From assembly GCF_003999975.1 (NCBI RefSeq), contig NZ_RJAC01000018.1, positions 124,001 through 188,000 on the forward strand: a stretch of 64,000 bases of DNA, written 5' to 3'. The first letter of the stretch is position 1. Each line of letters opens with the position of its first letter. This stretch comes from Actinoplanes solisilvae. Lineage in GTDB: Bacteria; Actinomycetota; Actinomycetes; Mycobacteriales; Micromonosporaceae. The position numbers and the translations under genes are program-made. The notes below the pieces were generated by a model. That model saw only the letters and a list, made by a program, of their open reading frames with translations, searched no databases and was not told the DNA's origin. Shown here in pieces: positions 51,812-60,819 of the stretch.

Positions 51812-53869
51812 TCAAGAGTTGTCGATTTTGGTCAGGGTGGTGGCCTCACCGTTGGTGACGGTGACCGCCACCAGGCCGCCCTGACTCGCGGTCAGCCACT
51901 TCGTGAACTTGGCCGCCGAGATCGACCGGCCGGCGCCGGCGCGCACCGAAACGATGTCGGCGCCCCCGTCCACGTTCTCCCACACCGTCAGCTTCGGCGC
52001 CGACCGGACCGGGATCGTCACCTTCGTGCGGCTCTCGACGATCTGGAACGGGTCGCTGCACCGGATATCACTCGGATCGATCTTGAATTGCTTGCAGTAG
52101 TCCGCGCTGTCCATCACGATCACGGGCTGGGCCACCGCGGAGTGCGCGACCGGATCGTACGAGTAAAGCTCCACGACCGACTGGCTGGAACCGGTCGTCG
52201 GATCGGTGAAGTGCGCCGGCTGACCCACCACCGGCGACCGGAGATCGACGTTCGCGAAGGCGACCGTGGCGTCCCGATCGCTGGCGTCGTTGAGCACACC
52301 GAGCACCACCCGGCCCGCGACCAGCTGCGGGTCGGTGACCGGCATGCTCACAGCGGGCGTGCCGTCGACCGTCACCTGGGCGATGCCGTTGCGCACGGCG
52401 ATGCCGGCCCGGTGCGTCCGCCCGACCCGGAACGCGGTCGAGGCGACCCGCTGCTCCGAGGTGAACCCGTTCCCCGAGCTCTCGTCGATCCCGAGCCGGA
52501 TCTCGTTCTCGCAGAACGAGGCCGCGTATCCGCGCTGGTCGACCATCCGGAACCAGATCACCGCGCAGGCGCCCGGCGAGACTACGCCGACGTCGGCCGT
52601 GATCGTCTGGTCGCCCGCGAACGAATCCGGCGACCCCTTGCACTGATAGAGGGGAGACATGTGGGTCGTCGCCAGCATCCGCCGGTCGAAGGTGCACCAC
52701 CCGGCGGCGCTGTCGGCAGCCCGGTCGGCCTTCCACAGGCCGGGCCGGTCGAGCTGGTCGGACACCCCCGGCCCCTGAATCCGCGGCGGGCCCGCGACGG
52801 CCACCGACGACCGGGGCGCGGGCGCACTTCGCGACGCCGACGGCGACGACACCGACGCCTCGCCCCGCTGGTCGCGCGCCAACGCGAACCCGGCGCCGGC
52901 GCACACGACGGTCGCCGCCGCGGCCACGGCCACCCAGCGGCCGGCCCGCCGACGACCGGGGGCGCGTACGCCGGAAGTCCGCACCCGGCCCGTGAGCTGC
53001 GCCGCCTCAGCCGCCATGAGCAGCTCCGGCCGCTGGGCGAGCGCTCCCCCGGTCTCCGCCGCCAGCAACAGGTCGAGCAGCTCATGCGCGGTCGGCCGCT
53101 CGGCCGGATCCTTGGCCAGCGTGCGGCCCACCAGGTCACGCAACGACCCGTCCAGCCCCGTCAGGTCGGGCGGCTGGGTCAGAATGCGCGCCGCCGTAGC
53201 GGCCGGCGAATCCGCCCGGAACGGGGTACGGCCGGTCGCCGCGTAAGCCACCACGACACCCCACGCGAACACGTCCGCCGCCGGCCCCACCGTGTGGTCC
53301 GAGTCGCTGTCGAACCGCTCCGGCGCCATGTACGCCACCGTGCCGACCATCTGATCGGTCTTGGTGTGCCGGCTGGTCGCCTCGAGCGCCCGCGCGATCC
53401 CGAAGTCGATCACCTTGGGGGTGCCGAGCGAGAACAGCACGTTCTGCGGTTTCAGATCTCGGTGGATGACCCCCACGCCGTGGATCGCCGCCAGCGCCGT
53501 GGCCACCCCGACCGCCACGCTGTGCAACGTGCCGCCGTCCAGCGGCCCCCGCTCCCGGATCACGTCGGAGAGACTCGGCCCGTCGACGTACTCGACGACC
53601 AGGTATGGAGTGTCGTGATCGGGGTCGGCGTCGAGCACCGCCGCCGTGCAGAAGCCGGGCACCTCGCGGGCCCGGTTGACCTCGCTGCGAAAGCGCCCCC
53701 GGAACTCGGTGTCCCAGGCGTGCTCGGCCCGCAACATCTTGACCGCCACCAGCCGGCCGTCCGGCGAGCGCCCAAGAAAGACGGTGCCCATGCCGCCCTC
53801 GCCGAGACGACCGAGCAGCTCGTAGTCACCAAGCCGGCGGGGATCGTTCGGCATCATTGAATGGGTCAC
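51812..53869 (-). CDS. Membrane Ser/Thr protein kinase with extracellular sensor domain
   Basis: About 685 residues (GTG 53869; ATG 53857 or 53854 are alternatives). The kinase domain (to about 285) shows GRLGEGGMGTVFLG, catalytic Lys in VAVKML, VIHRDLKPQNVLF, the DFG loop (VIDFGIARAL) and GTVAYMAPERF. A basic juxtamembrane part and one helix (WVAVAAAATVVCAGAGFAL) lead to a Ser/Pro/Ala linker and an outer domain of about 300 residues. That domain has a jelly-roll-like pattern (ITADVGVVSPGACAVIWFR, GYAASFCENEIRLGI, VVLGVLNDASDRDATVAF), followed by an end domain with Cys pairs. The outer part may bind a polymer or ligand. It is divergent from the GH10 xylanase gene. Confidence 0.92.
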   Translation of the reverse strand: MTHSMMPNDPRRLGDYELLGRLGEGGMGTVFLGRSPDGRLVAVKMLRAEHAWDTEFRGRFRSEVNRAREVPGFCTAAVLDADPDHDTPYLVVEYVDGPSLSDVIRERGPLDGGTLHSVAVGVATALAAIHGVGVIHRDLKPQNVLFSLGTPKVIDFGIARALEATSRHTKTDQMVGTVAYMAPERFDSDSDHTVGPAADVFAWGVVVAYAATGRTPFRADSPAATAARILTQPPDLTGLDGSLRDLVGRTLAKDPAERPTAHELLDLLLAAETGGALAQRPELLMAAEAAQLTGRVRTSGVRAPGRRRAGRWVAVAAAATVVCAGAGFALARDQRGEASVSSPSASRSAPAPRSSVAVAGPPRIQGPGVSDQLDRPGLWKADRAADSAAGWCTFDRRMLATTHMSPLYQCKGSPDSFAGDQTITADVGVVSPGACAVIWFRMVDQRGYAASFCENEIRLGIDESSGNGFTSEQRVASTAFRVGRTHRAGIAVRNGIAQVTVDGTPAVSMPVTDPQLVAGRVVLGVLNDASDRDATVAFANVDLRSPVVGQPAHFTDPTTGSSQSVVELYSYDPVAHSAVAQPVIVMDSADYCKQFKIDPSDIRCSDPFQIVESRTKVTIPVRSAPKLTVWENVDGGADIVSVRAGAGRSISAAKFTKWLTASQGGLVAVTVTNGEATTLTKIDNS

Positions 53870-54025
53870 ACGCGGCAGGGTAGCGGCATCCCACCGGACC
53901 CGGCACACCGCGATTCGCAGCGGATCCCCCATGCCGGCGGACGACGCATCACCGCGACAACCGATGATCGGGGGACGCGACCGGGCTCCATGATCACGCT
54001 CTGCTACTAATCGGTGCGAGGACCC

Positions 54026-54055
54026 TTGACCGCACGAAGAGGTGACGCATAGATT
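54026..54055 (+). promoter_or_regulatory. Promoter of the GH10 xylanase gene
   Basis: TTGACC (54026-54031), an 18-bp spacer and TAGATT (54050-54055) form a good housekeeping-type promoter, with a start of transcription expected near 54062. Confidence 0.65.
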
Positions 54056-54080
54056 CCTGTCACTACTTCCGGAAGGGATT

Positions 54081-54091
54081 CGAAAGTTTCG
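54081..54091. promoter_or_regulatory. CGAAA-N-TTTCG operator of the xylanase gene
   Basis: CGAAAGTTTCG is a perfect palindrome around one base, about 20 bp after the inferred start and 33 bp before the GTG. CGAA/TTCG palindromes of this kind precede xylanase genes in streptomycetes and bind LacI-type xylan regulators. TTCCGGAA (54067-54074) is a second palindrome beside it. Confidence 0.6.
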
Positions 54092-54123
54092 GACCCTCAT
54101 CGTCCTCGTCGCAAGGAGTTCCG

Positions 54124-55269
54124 GTGCGTCCTCATCGGCTTACCCTTTCTGTCGTCAGCGCCGTCGTGCTGCTGGGCGGACAGCTGACGTTCGCCGGGTC
54201 GGGCCCGGCGGGCGCCGCGCCCGCCGCCGCGAAACCGTCGCCACCGGCCTACCCGGCCGATTCGCTGCGGGCGCTCGCCGCCCGCGTGGGCCTGCGCATC
54301 GGCACCGCCGTGAACCCCGACCTGCTCGGCACGAACGCCAAATACACCCAGATCACCGCGGAGCAGTTCTCGTCGGTCACCGCGGAGAATGCGATGAAAT
54401 GGGCCGAGGTGGAGCCCACCCGCGGCGTTCACACCTGGGAGAAGGCCGACCAGCTCGTCGCCTTCGCCAAGAAGAACAAGCAGCTGGTACGCGGCCACAC
54501 GCTGCTCTGGCACAACCAGCTACCGGCGTGGCTGTCCTCCGACGGCTACACGACCACCCTGTCGAACGACGAGGTGAAGGCGGTCCTGAAGAAGCACATC
54601 TTCGACCAGATGCGCCACTTCAAGGGCGACATCTGGCAGTGGGACGTGGTCAACGAGGCCTTCGACGACAACGGGCAGCCCCGCCAGACGATTTGGTACA
54701 AGGCGTGGGGCGGCCTCGGCTACATCGCCGACGCGTTCCGCTGGGCGCACCAGGCCGACCCCAAGGCCCTGCTGTTCTACAACGACTACAACCTCGAGTT
54801 CACCGGGGCGAAGAGCGACGCCGTGTACGCGTTGACGCGTTCGCTTCAGGCACAGCGTGTGCCGATTCAGGGCATCGGATTCCAGGGGCACCTCTCCACC
54901 CAGTACGGCTACCCCGACCTGTCGAACAACCTCGAGCGCTTCGCTGCCCTGGGGCTCAAGGTCGCCCTCACCGAGGTGGACGTCCGCACGCAGACCAAGG
55001 CGGACGCCGTCAACGAGCCGGTGAACCCGCTCGCCCCGTACGCCCAGGAGAGCTACTGGTCCCGCACGCTCAAGGCGTGCCTGGCGGTCCGTGCCTGCGT
55101 CTCGTTCACGCCGTGGGGCTTCGGCGACGCTTACTCGTGGGTGCCCGGCTGGTTCACCGACCCGCAGGAGGGCGCCGCCCTGATCTACGACGAGCAGCTC
55201 AACCCGAAGGGACAGTACGACGTGCTGCGGCAGGATCTGGCGCTCGCCTCGGGCGCCCCGCGCCGCTGA
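54124..55269 (+). CDS. Secreted GH10 endo-1,4-beta-xylanase
   Basis: 381 residues from GTG 54124, with AAGGAG 5 nt upstream. A signal peptide (LTLSVVSAVVLLGGQLTFA, cleavage in GAAPAAA) precedes a single GH10 barrel: FSSVTAENAMKWAEVEP, LVRGHTLLWHNQLPAWL, acid/base Glu178 in WQWDVVNEAF, YNDYNLEF, GIGFQGHL, nucleophile Glu284 in VALTEVDVR, and FTPWGFGDAYSWVPGW. No carbohydrate-binding module follows. It cleaves xylan backbones outside the cell. The promoter, the CGAAA-N-TTTCG operator and a strong terminator make it a self-contained unit. The feruloyl-esterase-like gene downstream is a natural partner on arabinoxylan. Confidence 0.96.
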   Translation: MRPHRLTLSVVSAVVLLGGQLTFAGSGPAGAAPAAAKPSPPAYPADSLRALAARVGLRIGTAVNPDLLGTNAKYTQITAEQFSSVTAENAMKWAEVEPTRGVHTWEKADQLVAFAKKNKQLVRGHTLLWHNQLPAWLSSDGYTTTLSNDEVKAVLKKHIFDQMRHFKGDIWQWDVVNEAFDDNGQPRQTIWYKAWGGLGYIADAFRWAHQADPKALLFYNDYNLEFTGAKSDAVYALTRSLQAQRVPIQGIGFQGHLSTQYGYPDLSNNLERFAALGLKVALTEVDVRTQTKADAVNEPVNPLAPYAQESYWSRTLKACLAVRACVSFTPWGFGDAYSWVPGWFTDPQEGAALIYDEQLNPKGQYDVLRQDLALASGAPRR

Positions 55270-55359
55270 GCACGACCCGCTGCCGTGGCGGCCCGCCCCC
55301 GCTACCGCCAGCGCGACAGCAGCGTCGCCGAAACTCTCGGCGAGGAAGGCGCGTCGAGA

Positions 55360-55404
55360 AACGGGCTGCGGCAGTTGCGCTCTGCCGAACTGCCGCAGCC
55401 CGTT
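55360..55404 (+). terminator. Perfect 17-bp hairpin after the xylanase gene
   Basis: AACGGGCTGCGGCAGTT and its exact complement lie around an 11-nt loop, 90 bp after the stop. The rest of 55270-55616 has no gene; it holds this hairpin and the upstream region of the next operon. Confidence 0.75.
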
Positions 55405-55555
55405 CCGCTGATGTGTACGCGCTCGGGCTGATCCGGCCGGGCGCGTTCGAGCGGGACCTCCGGGGCGTCGACATATCGGCCAAGATCGATAGTCCTGTGC
55501 GGACATTCCTCGGGTTTTCCCTTGCGACTCCAATGTGACCCATGGCACAGTCATT

Positions 55556-55568
55556 GGCACTCAGTGCC
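55556..55568. promoter_or_regulatory. Palindrome upstream of the esterase/ABC operon
   Basis: GGCACT-C-AGTGCC is a perfect 13-bp palindrome 48 bp before the ATG. A half-site (TGGCAC) occurs 13 bp earlier. It may be the site of the TetR regulator encoded by the last gene of the operon. Confidence 0.5.
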
Positions 55569-55616
55569 GCGCAGCCATGATTTGGCGGCACAGCGTGCTC
55601 GTCTGGAGGTTCGCAA

Positions 55617-57248
55617 ATGAGTCGAATGCTGGCACTCGCGACCGCGGTGGTGAGTGCGACGGTGATCTTCGGGCCGAGCCCGGCCTCGGCCACAACGAGC
55701 ACGCCGCCAAGATGCGCGGAGCTGACCGGAACGGCGATTCCGTCGTCGGCGATCAGCCTGCCGACCCGGGGCGGCCGCGTCGACTCGGCATCCGTGGTGA
55801 CCCGGGTGGTGAGCGGCCGGACTGTTGAGTTCTGCAGCGTCGGCGCGTCGCTCTTCCCGAAGGACCCGTCCGCTCCGGACATCAGGCTGCAGCTCGCGAT
55901 GCCCGTCGGCTGGAACCGCGGCACGATGATGTTCGGGGGCGGCGGCTACAACGGAACAATCCCCGACATCACCCAGAACGTGCCGTTCGGGCGGCCCGAT
56001 GCGCCCACTCCCCTGGCTCGGGGATATGCGACCTACGCCAGCGATTCCGGCCATCAGGCCGGACCGGCCGGATCCCTGGACGGGTCCTTCGGCGTCAACG
56101 ACGAGGCCCTTCGAAACTTCGCCGCCGGCGATGCGCTCAGGAAGACCCACGACGCCGCCATGTATCTCGTCCGTCGTGGCTATGGCGCCGGACCCGGCCT
56201 GACGTTCTTCGCGGGCGGCTCGACGGGCGGTCGCGAGGCCCTGGTCGTGGCGCAGCGGTGGCCGACCGCGTTCGACGGCGTCATCTCCGCCTACCCCGCC
56301 TGGAACAACACGGCCGAAGGCCTCTACCTCGGCTATCTGACGCAGGTGATGTCCCGGCCCGGCGCGTTCCCCGGGCCGGCCAAGCAGACGCTGCTCTACA
56401 ACAGCGTCATGGCGGCCTGCGACGGGCGCGACGGTGTCGAGGACCGCATCATCTCGAACCTCGGCGGCTGCCACTTCGACCCCCGGGTGCTCCGCTGCCC
56501 GGCCGGCGCCGACTCCGGGCCGGCCTGCCTCTCCGACCCGCAGATCGCCTCGGTCACGGCAGCGTCCACACCGTTCCATTGGCCGTACCGCATCGCCAGC
56601 GGCGAGCGGTACTACCCCGGATTCCCGTTCCTGTCGGGCGCTGACATGAGGACGCCCTATCTCGGATTCGGCACCACCGCGCCCGCCAACCCCATGCCGG
56701 CCACCAGCGGGTACGGGTTCCAATACTGGGACCAGTGGGTGAAGTACTTCCTGACCCGGGACGCCGGTCACAACTCCCTGGTCGTGGACCCACGGCGACC
56801 CGGGAAATGGCTCCCCCGGATCAGCTACCTCTCCACCATCCAGGACCGCAACAACGCGGACCTTCGTCCCTTCGCGCGGGCCGGCGGACGGATGATCCTG
56901 ATGCACGGCTCCGCGGACGAGCTGGTCTCCCACCGGTCCACGAACGACTACTACCGACGCGTGCTGGCCACGGCCGGAGCCCGGCAGACCAACGCGTTCC
57001 TGCGGTACTACGTGGCGCCGGGCGCGAACCACGCCAACTTCGGTGCGCCCGCGTTCGCCGCCACCTGGGACTCGCTGTCCGCCCTGGAACGCTGGGTGCG
57101 GGACGGGCAGCCGCCGTCCGGGCCGGTGGTGCAGGACCCCCGGGACGGCCGGACACGGCCGCTCTGCGAATACCCGGGCTGGCCGAGATACCGCTCGGGT
57201 GATCCCGGGAGCGCCCAGAGCTTCGTGTGTGCCCAGGGGACCAAGTGA
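55617..57248 (+). CDS. Secreted tannase/feruloyl esterase family enzyme
   Basis: 543 residues with a signal peptide (MLALATAVVSATVIFGPSPASA). The tannase/feruloyl esterase pattern is visible: LQLAMPVGWNRGTMMFGGGGYNG, ATYASDSGHQ, the nucleophile in FAGGSTGGREALV (Ser202), the AYPAWNN segment, a Cys-containing lid (CDGRDGVEDRIISN, CHFDPRVLRC), and the late acid and His in MHGSADELVSHRST and GANHANF. Such enzymes release gallate or hydroxycinnamates esterified to tannins or plant cell-wall sugars. Its stop overlaps the start of an ABC ATPase gene, opening a seven-gene overlapping operon. Confidence 0.92.
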   Translation: MSRMLALATAVVSATVIFGPSPASATTSTPPRCAELTGTAIPSSAISLPTRGGRVDSASVVTRVVSGRTVEFCSVGASLFPKDPSAPDIRLQLAMPVGWNRGTMMFGGGGYNGTIPDITQNVPFGRPDAPTPLARGYATYASDSGHQAGPAGSLDGSFGVNDEALRNFAAGDALRKTHDAAMYLVRRGYGAGPGLTFFAGGSTGGREALVVAQRWPTAFDGVISAYPAWNNTAEGLYLGYLTQVMSRPGAFPGPAKQTLLYNSVMAACDGRDGVEDRIISNLGGCHFDPRVLRCPAGADSGPACLSDPQIASVTAASTPFHWPYRIASGERYYPGFPFLSGADMRTPYLGFGTTAPANPMPATSGYGFQYWDQWVKYFLTRDAGHNSLVVDPRRPGKWLPRISYLSTIQDRNNADLRPFARAGGRMILMHGSADELVSHRSTNDYYRRVLATAGARQTNAFLRYYVAPGANHANFGAPAFAATWDSLSALERWVRDGQPPSGPVVQDPRDGRTRPLCEYPGWPRYRSGDPGSAQSFVCAQGTK

Positions 57249-57997
57249 GGGCGGCGATCCGTACCCGGGCCTTGACCAAGGTCTTCCGGGGTTTCCGTGC
57301 GGTCGACGAGGTCGACCTGGAGGTTCGTGAGGGCAGCGTGCACGCGCTGGTCGGTCCCAACGGTGCGGGCAAGACGACGTTGTTCAACCTGTTGACCGGC
57401 TTCCTGTCCCCGACGTCCGGGACGATCACGGTGTTGGACGAGGACGTCACCGGCCTGCCGCCCGAACGGGTCGCACGCCGCGGCGTGGCCCGGTCGTTCC
57501 AGATCACCAGCCTCTTCGACACCCTGACGAGCCGCGAGCATGTGGAACTCGCACTTCAAGGGCACACCCGGCACGGGTTCCGGTTCTGGCGGTCGGAGAG
57601 ACTACTCGGCCGGCATCGCGCCCGCGTGGACGAACTGCTTGAGCAGGTGGGACTGATGCCGCTGGCCGACAAGCAGGCCGGGCTTCTCGCGTACGGGCAG
57701 AAACGCGCGCTGGAGCTGGCTCTGGTGCTGGCGCTGGACCCGCCGGTGATGCTCCTCGACGAGCCGACGGCCGGGATGGGGATCGAGGATGTCGACCGTA
57801 CGATCGATCTGGTCCGTCGCCTCGCGGCCGGTCGCACCGTGGTGTTCGTCGACCACAACATGCACGTCGTCGGCAGCCTGGCCGACCGGGTGACGGTGCT
57901 GCAGCAGGGCCGCATCCTGGCCGAGGGCGGCTACGACGAGGTCCGCACCGACGAACGGGTGATCACCGCGTACCTGGGTGAGGCCGAGCATGCTTGA
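57245..57997 (+). CDS. LivG-type ABC transporter ATP-binding protein
   Basis: 250 residues from GTG 57245 (GTGA overlap with the esterase stop). Walker A is GPNGAGKTT, the Q-loop region is ARSFQITSLFDTLTSREHV, and Walker B is PPVMLLDEPTAGMG. The signature motif reads LAYGQKRALELAL rather than canonical LSGGQ, a variation normal in LivG. The C-terminal ITAYLGE matches the LivG end. Works with the LivF-type ATPase below to power a branched-chain-amino-acid-type (HAAT) importer. Confidence 0.93.
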   Translation: MRAAIRTRALTKVFRGFRAVDEVDLEVREGSVHALVGPNGAGKTTLFNLLTGFLSPTSGTITVLDEDVTGLPPERVARRGVARSFQITSLFDTLTSREHVELALQGHTRHGFRFWRSERLLGRHRARVDELLEQVGLMPLADKQAGLLAYGQKRALELALVLALDPPVMLLDEPTAGMGIEDVDRTIDLVRRLAAGRTVVFVDHNMHVVGSLADRVTVLQQGRILAEGGYDEVRTDERVITAYLGEAEHA

Positions 57998-58682
57998 GGT
58001 CACCGGACTGACGGCGTGGTACGGCCAGGCGCAGGCGCTGCACGGGGTCGACCTTCGGGTGGACGAGGGCGAGGTCGTCTCGCTGGCCGGCCGTAACGGC
58101 GCCGGCAAGACCACCCTGGTGCGGTGCCTGATCGGGCTGCACAGGCAGGCCGGCGGCACCGTACGTCTGCACGGCCGCGACATCACCGGCCGGCCGGCGC
58201 ACCGCCGAGCCCGCGCCGGCATGGGCTGGGTTCAGGACGACCGCGGCATCTACGCGGGCCTCACTGTCGAGGAGAACCTACTGTTGCCGCCCACGGTCTC
58301 CGACCGGGCCTGGGCGCTGAAGCAGGTCTACGACGCCTTTCCCGTGCTCGCCGAGCGCCGCAAGGCGCCCGGCACCACGCTCTCCGGCGGGGAGCAGCAG
58401 ATGCTGGCCATCGCCCGGGTACTGCGGACCGGCGCCCGTCTGCTGCTCATGGACGAGCCATCGGAGGGCTTGGCCCCGGTGGTCGTAGCCCGGATCGGGG
58501 CGATCATCCGCGAGATCAAGGCCACCGGCGCCGGCGTGCTGCTGATCGAGCAGAACGTCAAGTTCGCCGCCACCGTGGCCGACCGGCACTACCTGCTCAG
58601 CCAGGGCCGCATCGTCGAGTCCCTCGACAACGACGATTTCCGGCGCCGCGAGGGCGACCTGCTCAAACACCTCGGCATCTGA
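57990..58682 (+). CDS. LivF-type ABC transporter ATP-binding protein
   Basis: 230 residues. ATG 57990 overlaps the previous stop by 8 nt; GTG 57978 is less likely. Walker A is GRNGAGKTT, signature LSGGEQQMLAIARVL, Walker B RLLLMDEPSEGLAP, H-loop-side VLLIEQN. The protein starts at LEVTGLTAWYGQAQALHGV, the usual LivF beginning. Second ATPase of the importer. Confidence 0.93.
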   Translation: MLEVTGLTAWYGQAQALHGVDLRVDEGEVVSLAGRNGAGKTTLVRCLIGLHRQAGGTVRLHGRDITGRPAHRRARAGMGWVQDDRGIYAGLTVEENLLLPPTVSDRAWALKQVYDAFPVLAERRKAPGTTLSGGEQQMLAIARVLRTGARLLLMDEPSEGLAPVVVARIGAIIREIKATGAGVLLIEQNVKFAATVADRHYLLSQGRIVESLDNDDFRRREGDLLKHLGI

Positions 58683-58699
58683 CCACTGGGGAGAACAGC

Positions 58700-59950
58700 A
58701 TGGAGAGCAAGCGAAAGTGGGCCTGCGCCTCGGCCCTGACGGTGACGATGCTGCTGAGCGCCTGCGGTGGTGGCGGCCCCGGAAGTTCGGGCGGTGACTT
58801 CACGGGCGACAAACTGGTGCTGGCGGTCCTCAATGACCAGTCCGGGATCTACAAGGACGCGTCAGGGCCGAACTCCGTCAAGGCGGTCAAGATGGCCGTG
58901 GCCGATTACCAGAACAAGTACGGCGACAAGGCGGTCGTCACCAAGATCGAGGTGACCTCGACCGACCATCAGAACAAGCCGGACATCGCCAACACCAAGG
59001 CCGCCGAGCTGTACGAGCGCGGCGGGGCGGACGTCATCCTGGACGTGCCGACCTCGTCCGCCGCCCTGGCCGTTGCCAACCAGGCGAAGAACCACAAGAA
59101 GCTGTTCCTGGACGTGAGCGCGGCGACCACGGCGCTGACCGGGGCCCAATGCAACAAGTACACGTTCCAGTGGGCGTACAACACCTATCTGCTCGCCAAC
59201 GGCACCGGCGCGACGGTCACCCGCAACGGTGGCAAGAAATGGACGATCATCTACCCCGATTACGAGTTCGGCCAGAACATGACCAAGTCCTTCACCGACG
59301 CGGTCACGAAGGCGGGTGGCACGGTTCAGGAGACCATTCCGACGCCGTTCCCGAACGAGAACTTCGCGACCTTCCTCACCAAGGCCGGCAGCGGCAACCC
59401 CGATGTGATCGGCACGATGCAGGCCGGCGGTGACCTGATCAACCTGGTCAAGCAGTTCAACGAGTCGGGGCTGAAGGACAAGGGCGTCGAGCTGGCCGTC
59501 GGGCTGATGCTCATCAACGACATCCACTCGCTGGGCGTGGAGCAGTTCGCCGGCACGCTGTTCACCGACCCCTGGTACTGGAACCAGGACCCCGAGGCCC
59601 GAGCCTGGGCCGACCGGTTCCTGGCCGAGACCGGGGCCCGCCCGAGCTTCGAGCACGCCGGCAACTACTCAGCCGCGCTGCAATACCTGGAGGCGGTCCA
59701 GGCGGCCGGCACCGACGACGCCGACAAGGTGGTCGCCAACCTCGAGGGCAAGAAGGTCAACGACGTGTTCCTGCGCAACGGCGAGATCCGGGCGACGGAC
59801 CACTCCGTCGTCCACGACGCGAACCTCGCCCGCGTCAAGAAGCCGGCCGACGTGAAGGAGGACTGGGACTACGAGGAGATCGTGGCCAAGATCCCGGCGG
59901 CCGAGGGGTTCCCGCCGGCCGAGGCGTCCGGCTGCTCGATGAAGCCATGA
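58700..59950 (+). CDS. ABC transporter substrate-binding lipoprotein (LivJ/K type)
   Basis: 416 residues with a lipoprotein signal (ALTVTMLLSACGGGG, lipobox LLSAC), a Gly/Ser linker and a type I periplasmic-binding fold: LVLAVLNDQSGIYKDASGPNSV, VILDVPTSSAALAVANQA, KKWTIIYPDYEFGQNM, VIGTMQAGGDL, FTDPWYWNQDPEARAW. The Asp-Gln-Ser-Gly-x-Tyr entry motif is close to that of binding proteins for aromatic acids and related compounds, and the operon begins with a feruloyl-esterase-like enzyme. An aromatic ligand is therefore more likely than an amino acid (inference). GGGGAG precedes the ATG. Confidence 0.92.
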   Translation: MESKRKWACASALTVTMLLSACGGGGPGSSGGDFTGDKLVLAVLNDQSGIYKDASGPNSVKAVKMAVADYQNKYGDKAVVTKIEVTSTDHQNKPDIANTKAAELYERGGADVILDVPTSSAALAVANQAKNHKKLFLDVSAATTALTGAQCNKYTFQWAYNTYLLANGTGATVTRNGGKKWTIIYPDYEFGQNMTKSFTDAVTKAGGTVQETIPTPFPNENFATFLTKAGSGNPDVIGTMQAGGDLINLVKQFNESGLKDKGVELAVGLMLINDIHSLGVEQFAGTLFTDPWYWNQDPEARAWADRFLAETGARPSFEHAGNYSAALQYLEAVQAAGTDDADKVVANLEGKKVNDVFLRNGEIRATDHSVVHDANLARVKKPADVKEDWDYEEIVAKIPAAEGFPPAEASGCSMKP

Positions 59951-60819
59951 GTGCGGTCGTTCAGTACGCCGTACAGGGGTTGGCGGCCGGCAGCTTCTAC
60001 GCGTTGGCGGCGCTGGGGCTGGCGGTCATCTTCGGGGTCCTGGGCGTGGTGAACTTCGCGCACGGCGCGTTCTACATGCTCGGCGCGGTCGCCACGGCGG
60101 TTCTGCTCGACACCCTCGACCTCACGCTGTGGTGGTCGCTGCTGGTGGTGCCGGTGCTGATGTTCGGGTTCGGCGTCGTGGTGGAGCTGCTGCTCGTCCA
60201 GTGGCTGCTCCGGCTCGATCCGCTCTACAACCTCTTGCTCACGTTCGGCCTTACGCTGGTCCTGGTCGAGCTGGTCAAGCAACGGTACGGCGTTTCCGGG
60301 CTGCCGTACCGGCTGCCGGGCGGGCTGCAGGGACGCGTCGATCTGTCCGGCGTGGTGCTGCCGCGCTACCAGTTGTTCGTCCTGCTGTTCTCGGTCGCGG
60401 TGTGTGTGCTCGTCTGGCTGGTGATGACGCGGACCCGGATCGGCATGATCGTCCGGGCGGCGACCGAGAAACCCGAGCTCGCCCGAGCGCTGGGCATCAA
60501 CGTCGGACGCTGGGTGACGCCGGTCTTCGGCTTCGGCGTCGCGCTCGCCGGCCTGGCCGGGGTGCTCGCCGCGCCGTTCCGGGCGATCACCGCCGAGATG
60601 GGCAACAACTTCGCGATCATCCTGTTCGCGGTCGTGGTCATCGGGGGGCTCGGGTCGATCGTCGGGGCGGTGGTCGCGGGCTTCCTGGTCGGCCTGGTCG
60701 AAGCCTTCGGCCAGGCGTACGCCCCGACGTTCGCGCAAATCCTGATCTTCGTCCTGATGGCCCTGGTCATCCTGATCAGACCGGCCGGTTTGTTCGGACG
60801 GCAGGAGGCGACAACATGA
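59947..60819 (+). CDS. LivH-type ABC transporter permease
   Basis: 290 residues, about eight membrane helices, beginning VQYAVQGLAAGSFYALAALGLAVIFGVLGVVNFAHG, the LivH hallmark. The coupling-loop region is RAATEKPELARALGIN, and the C-terminal half has VVIGGLGSIVGAVVAGFLVG. ATG overlaps the binding-protein stop (ATGA). Confidence 0.94.
   Translation: MSAVVQYAVQGLAAGSFYALAALGLAVIFGVLGVVNFAHGAFYMLGAVATAVLLDTLDLTLWWSLLVVPVLMFGFGVVVELLLVQWLLRLDPLYNLLLTFGLTLVLVELVKQRYGVSGLPYRLPGGLQGRVDLSGVVLPRYQLFVLLFSVAVCVLVWLVMTRTRIGMIVRAATEKPELARALGINVGRWVTPVFGFGVALAGLAGVLAAPFRAITAEMGNNFAIILFAVVVIGGLGSIVGAVVAGFLVGLVEAFGQAYAPTFAQILIFVLMALVILIRPAGLFGRQEATT

Noticed and set aside
53840..54123. Tannase- or xylanase-linked LacI regulator gene near the operators
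   Set aside because: The DNA between the kinase and the xylanase is purely regulatory; no LacI-type gene exists anywhere in the window.
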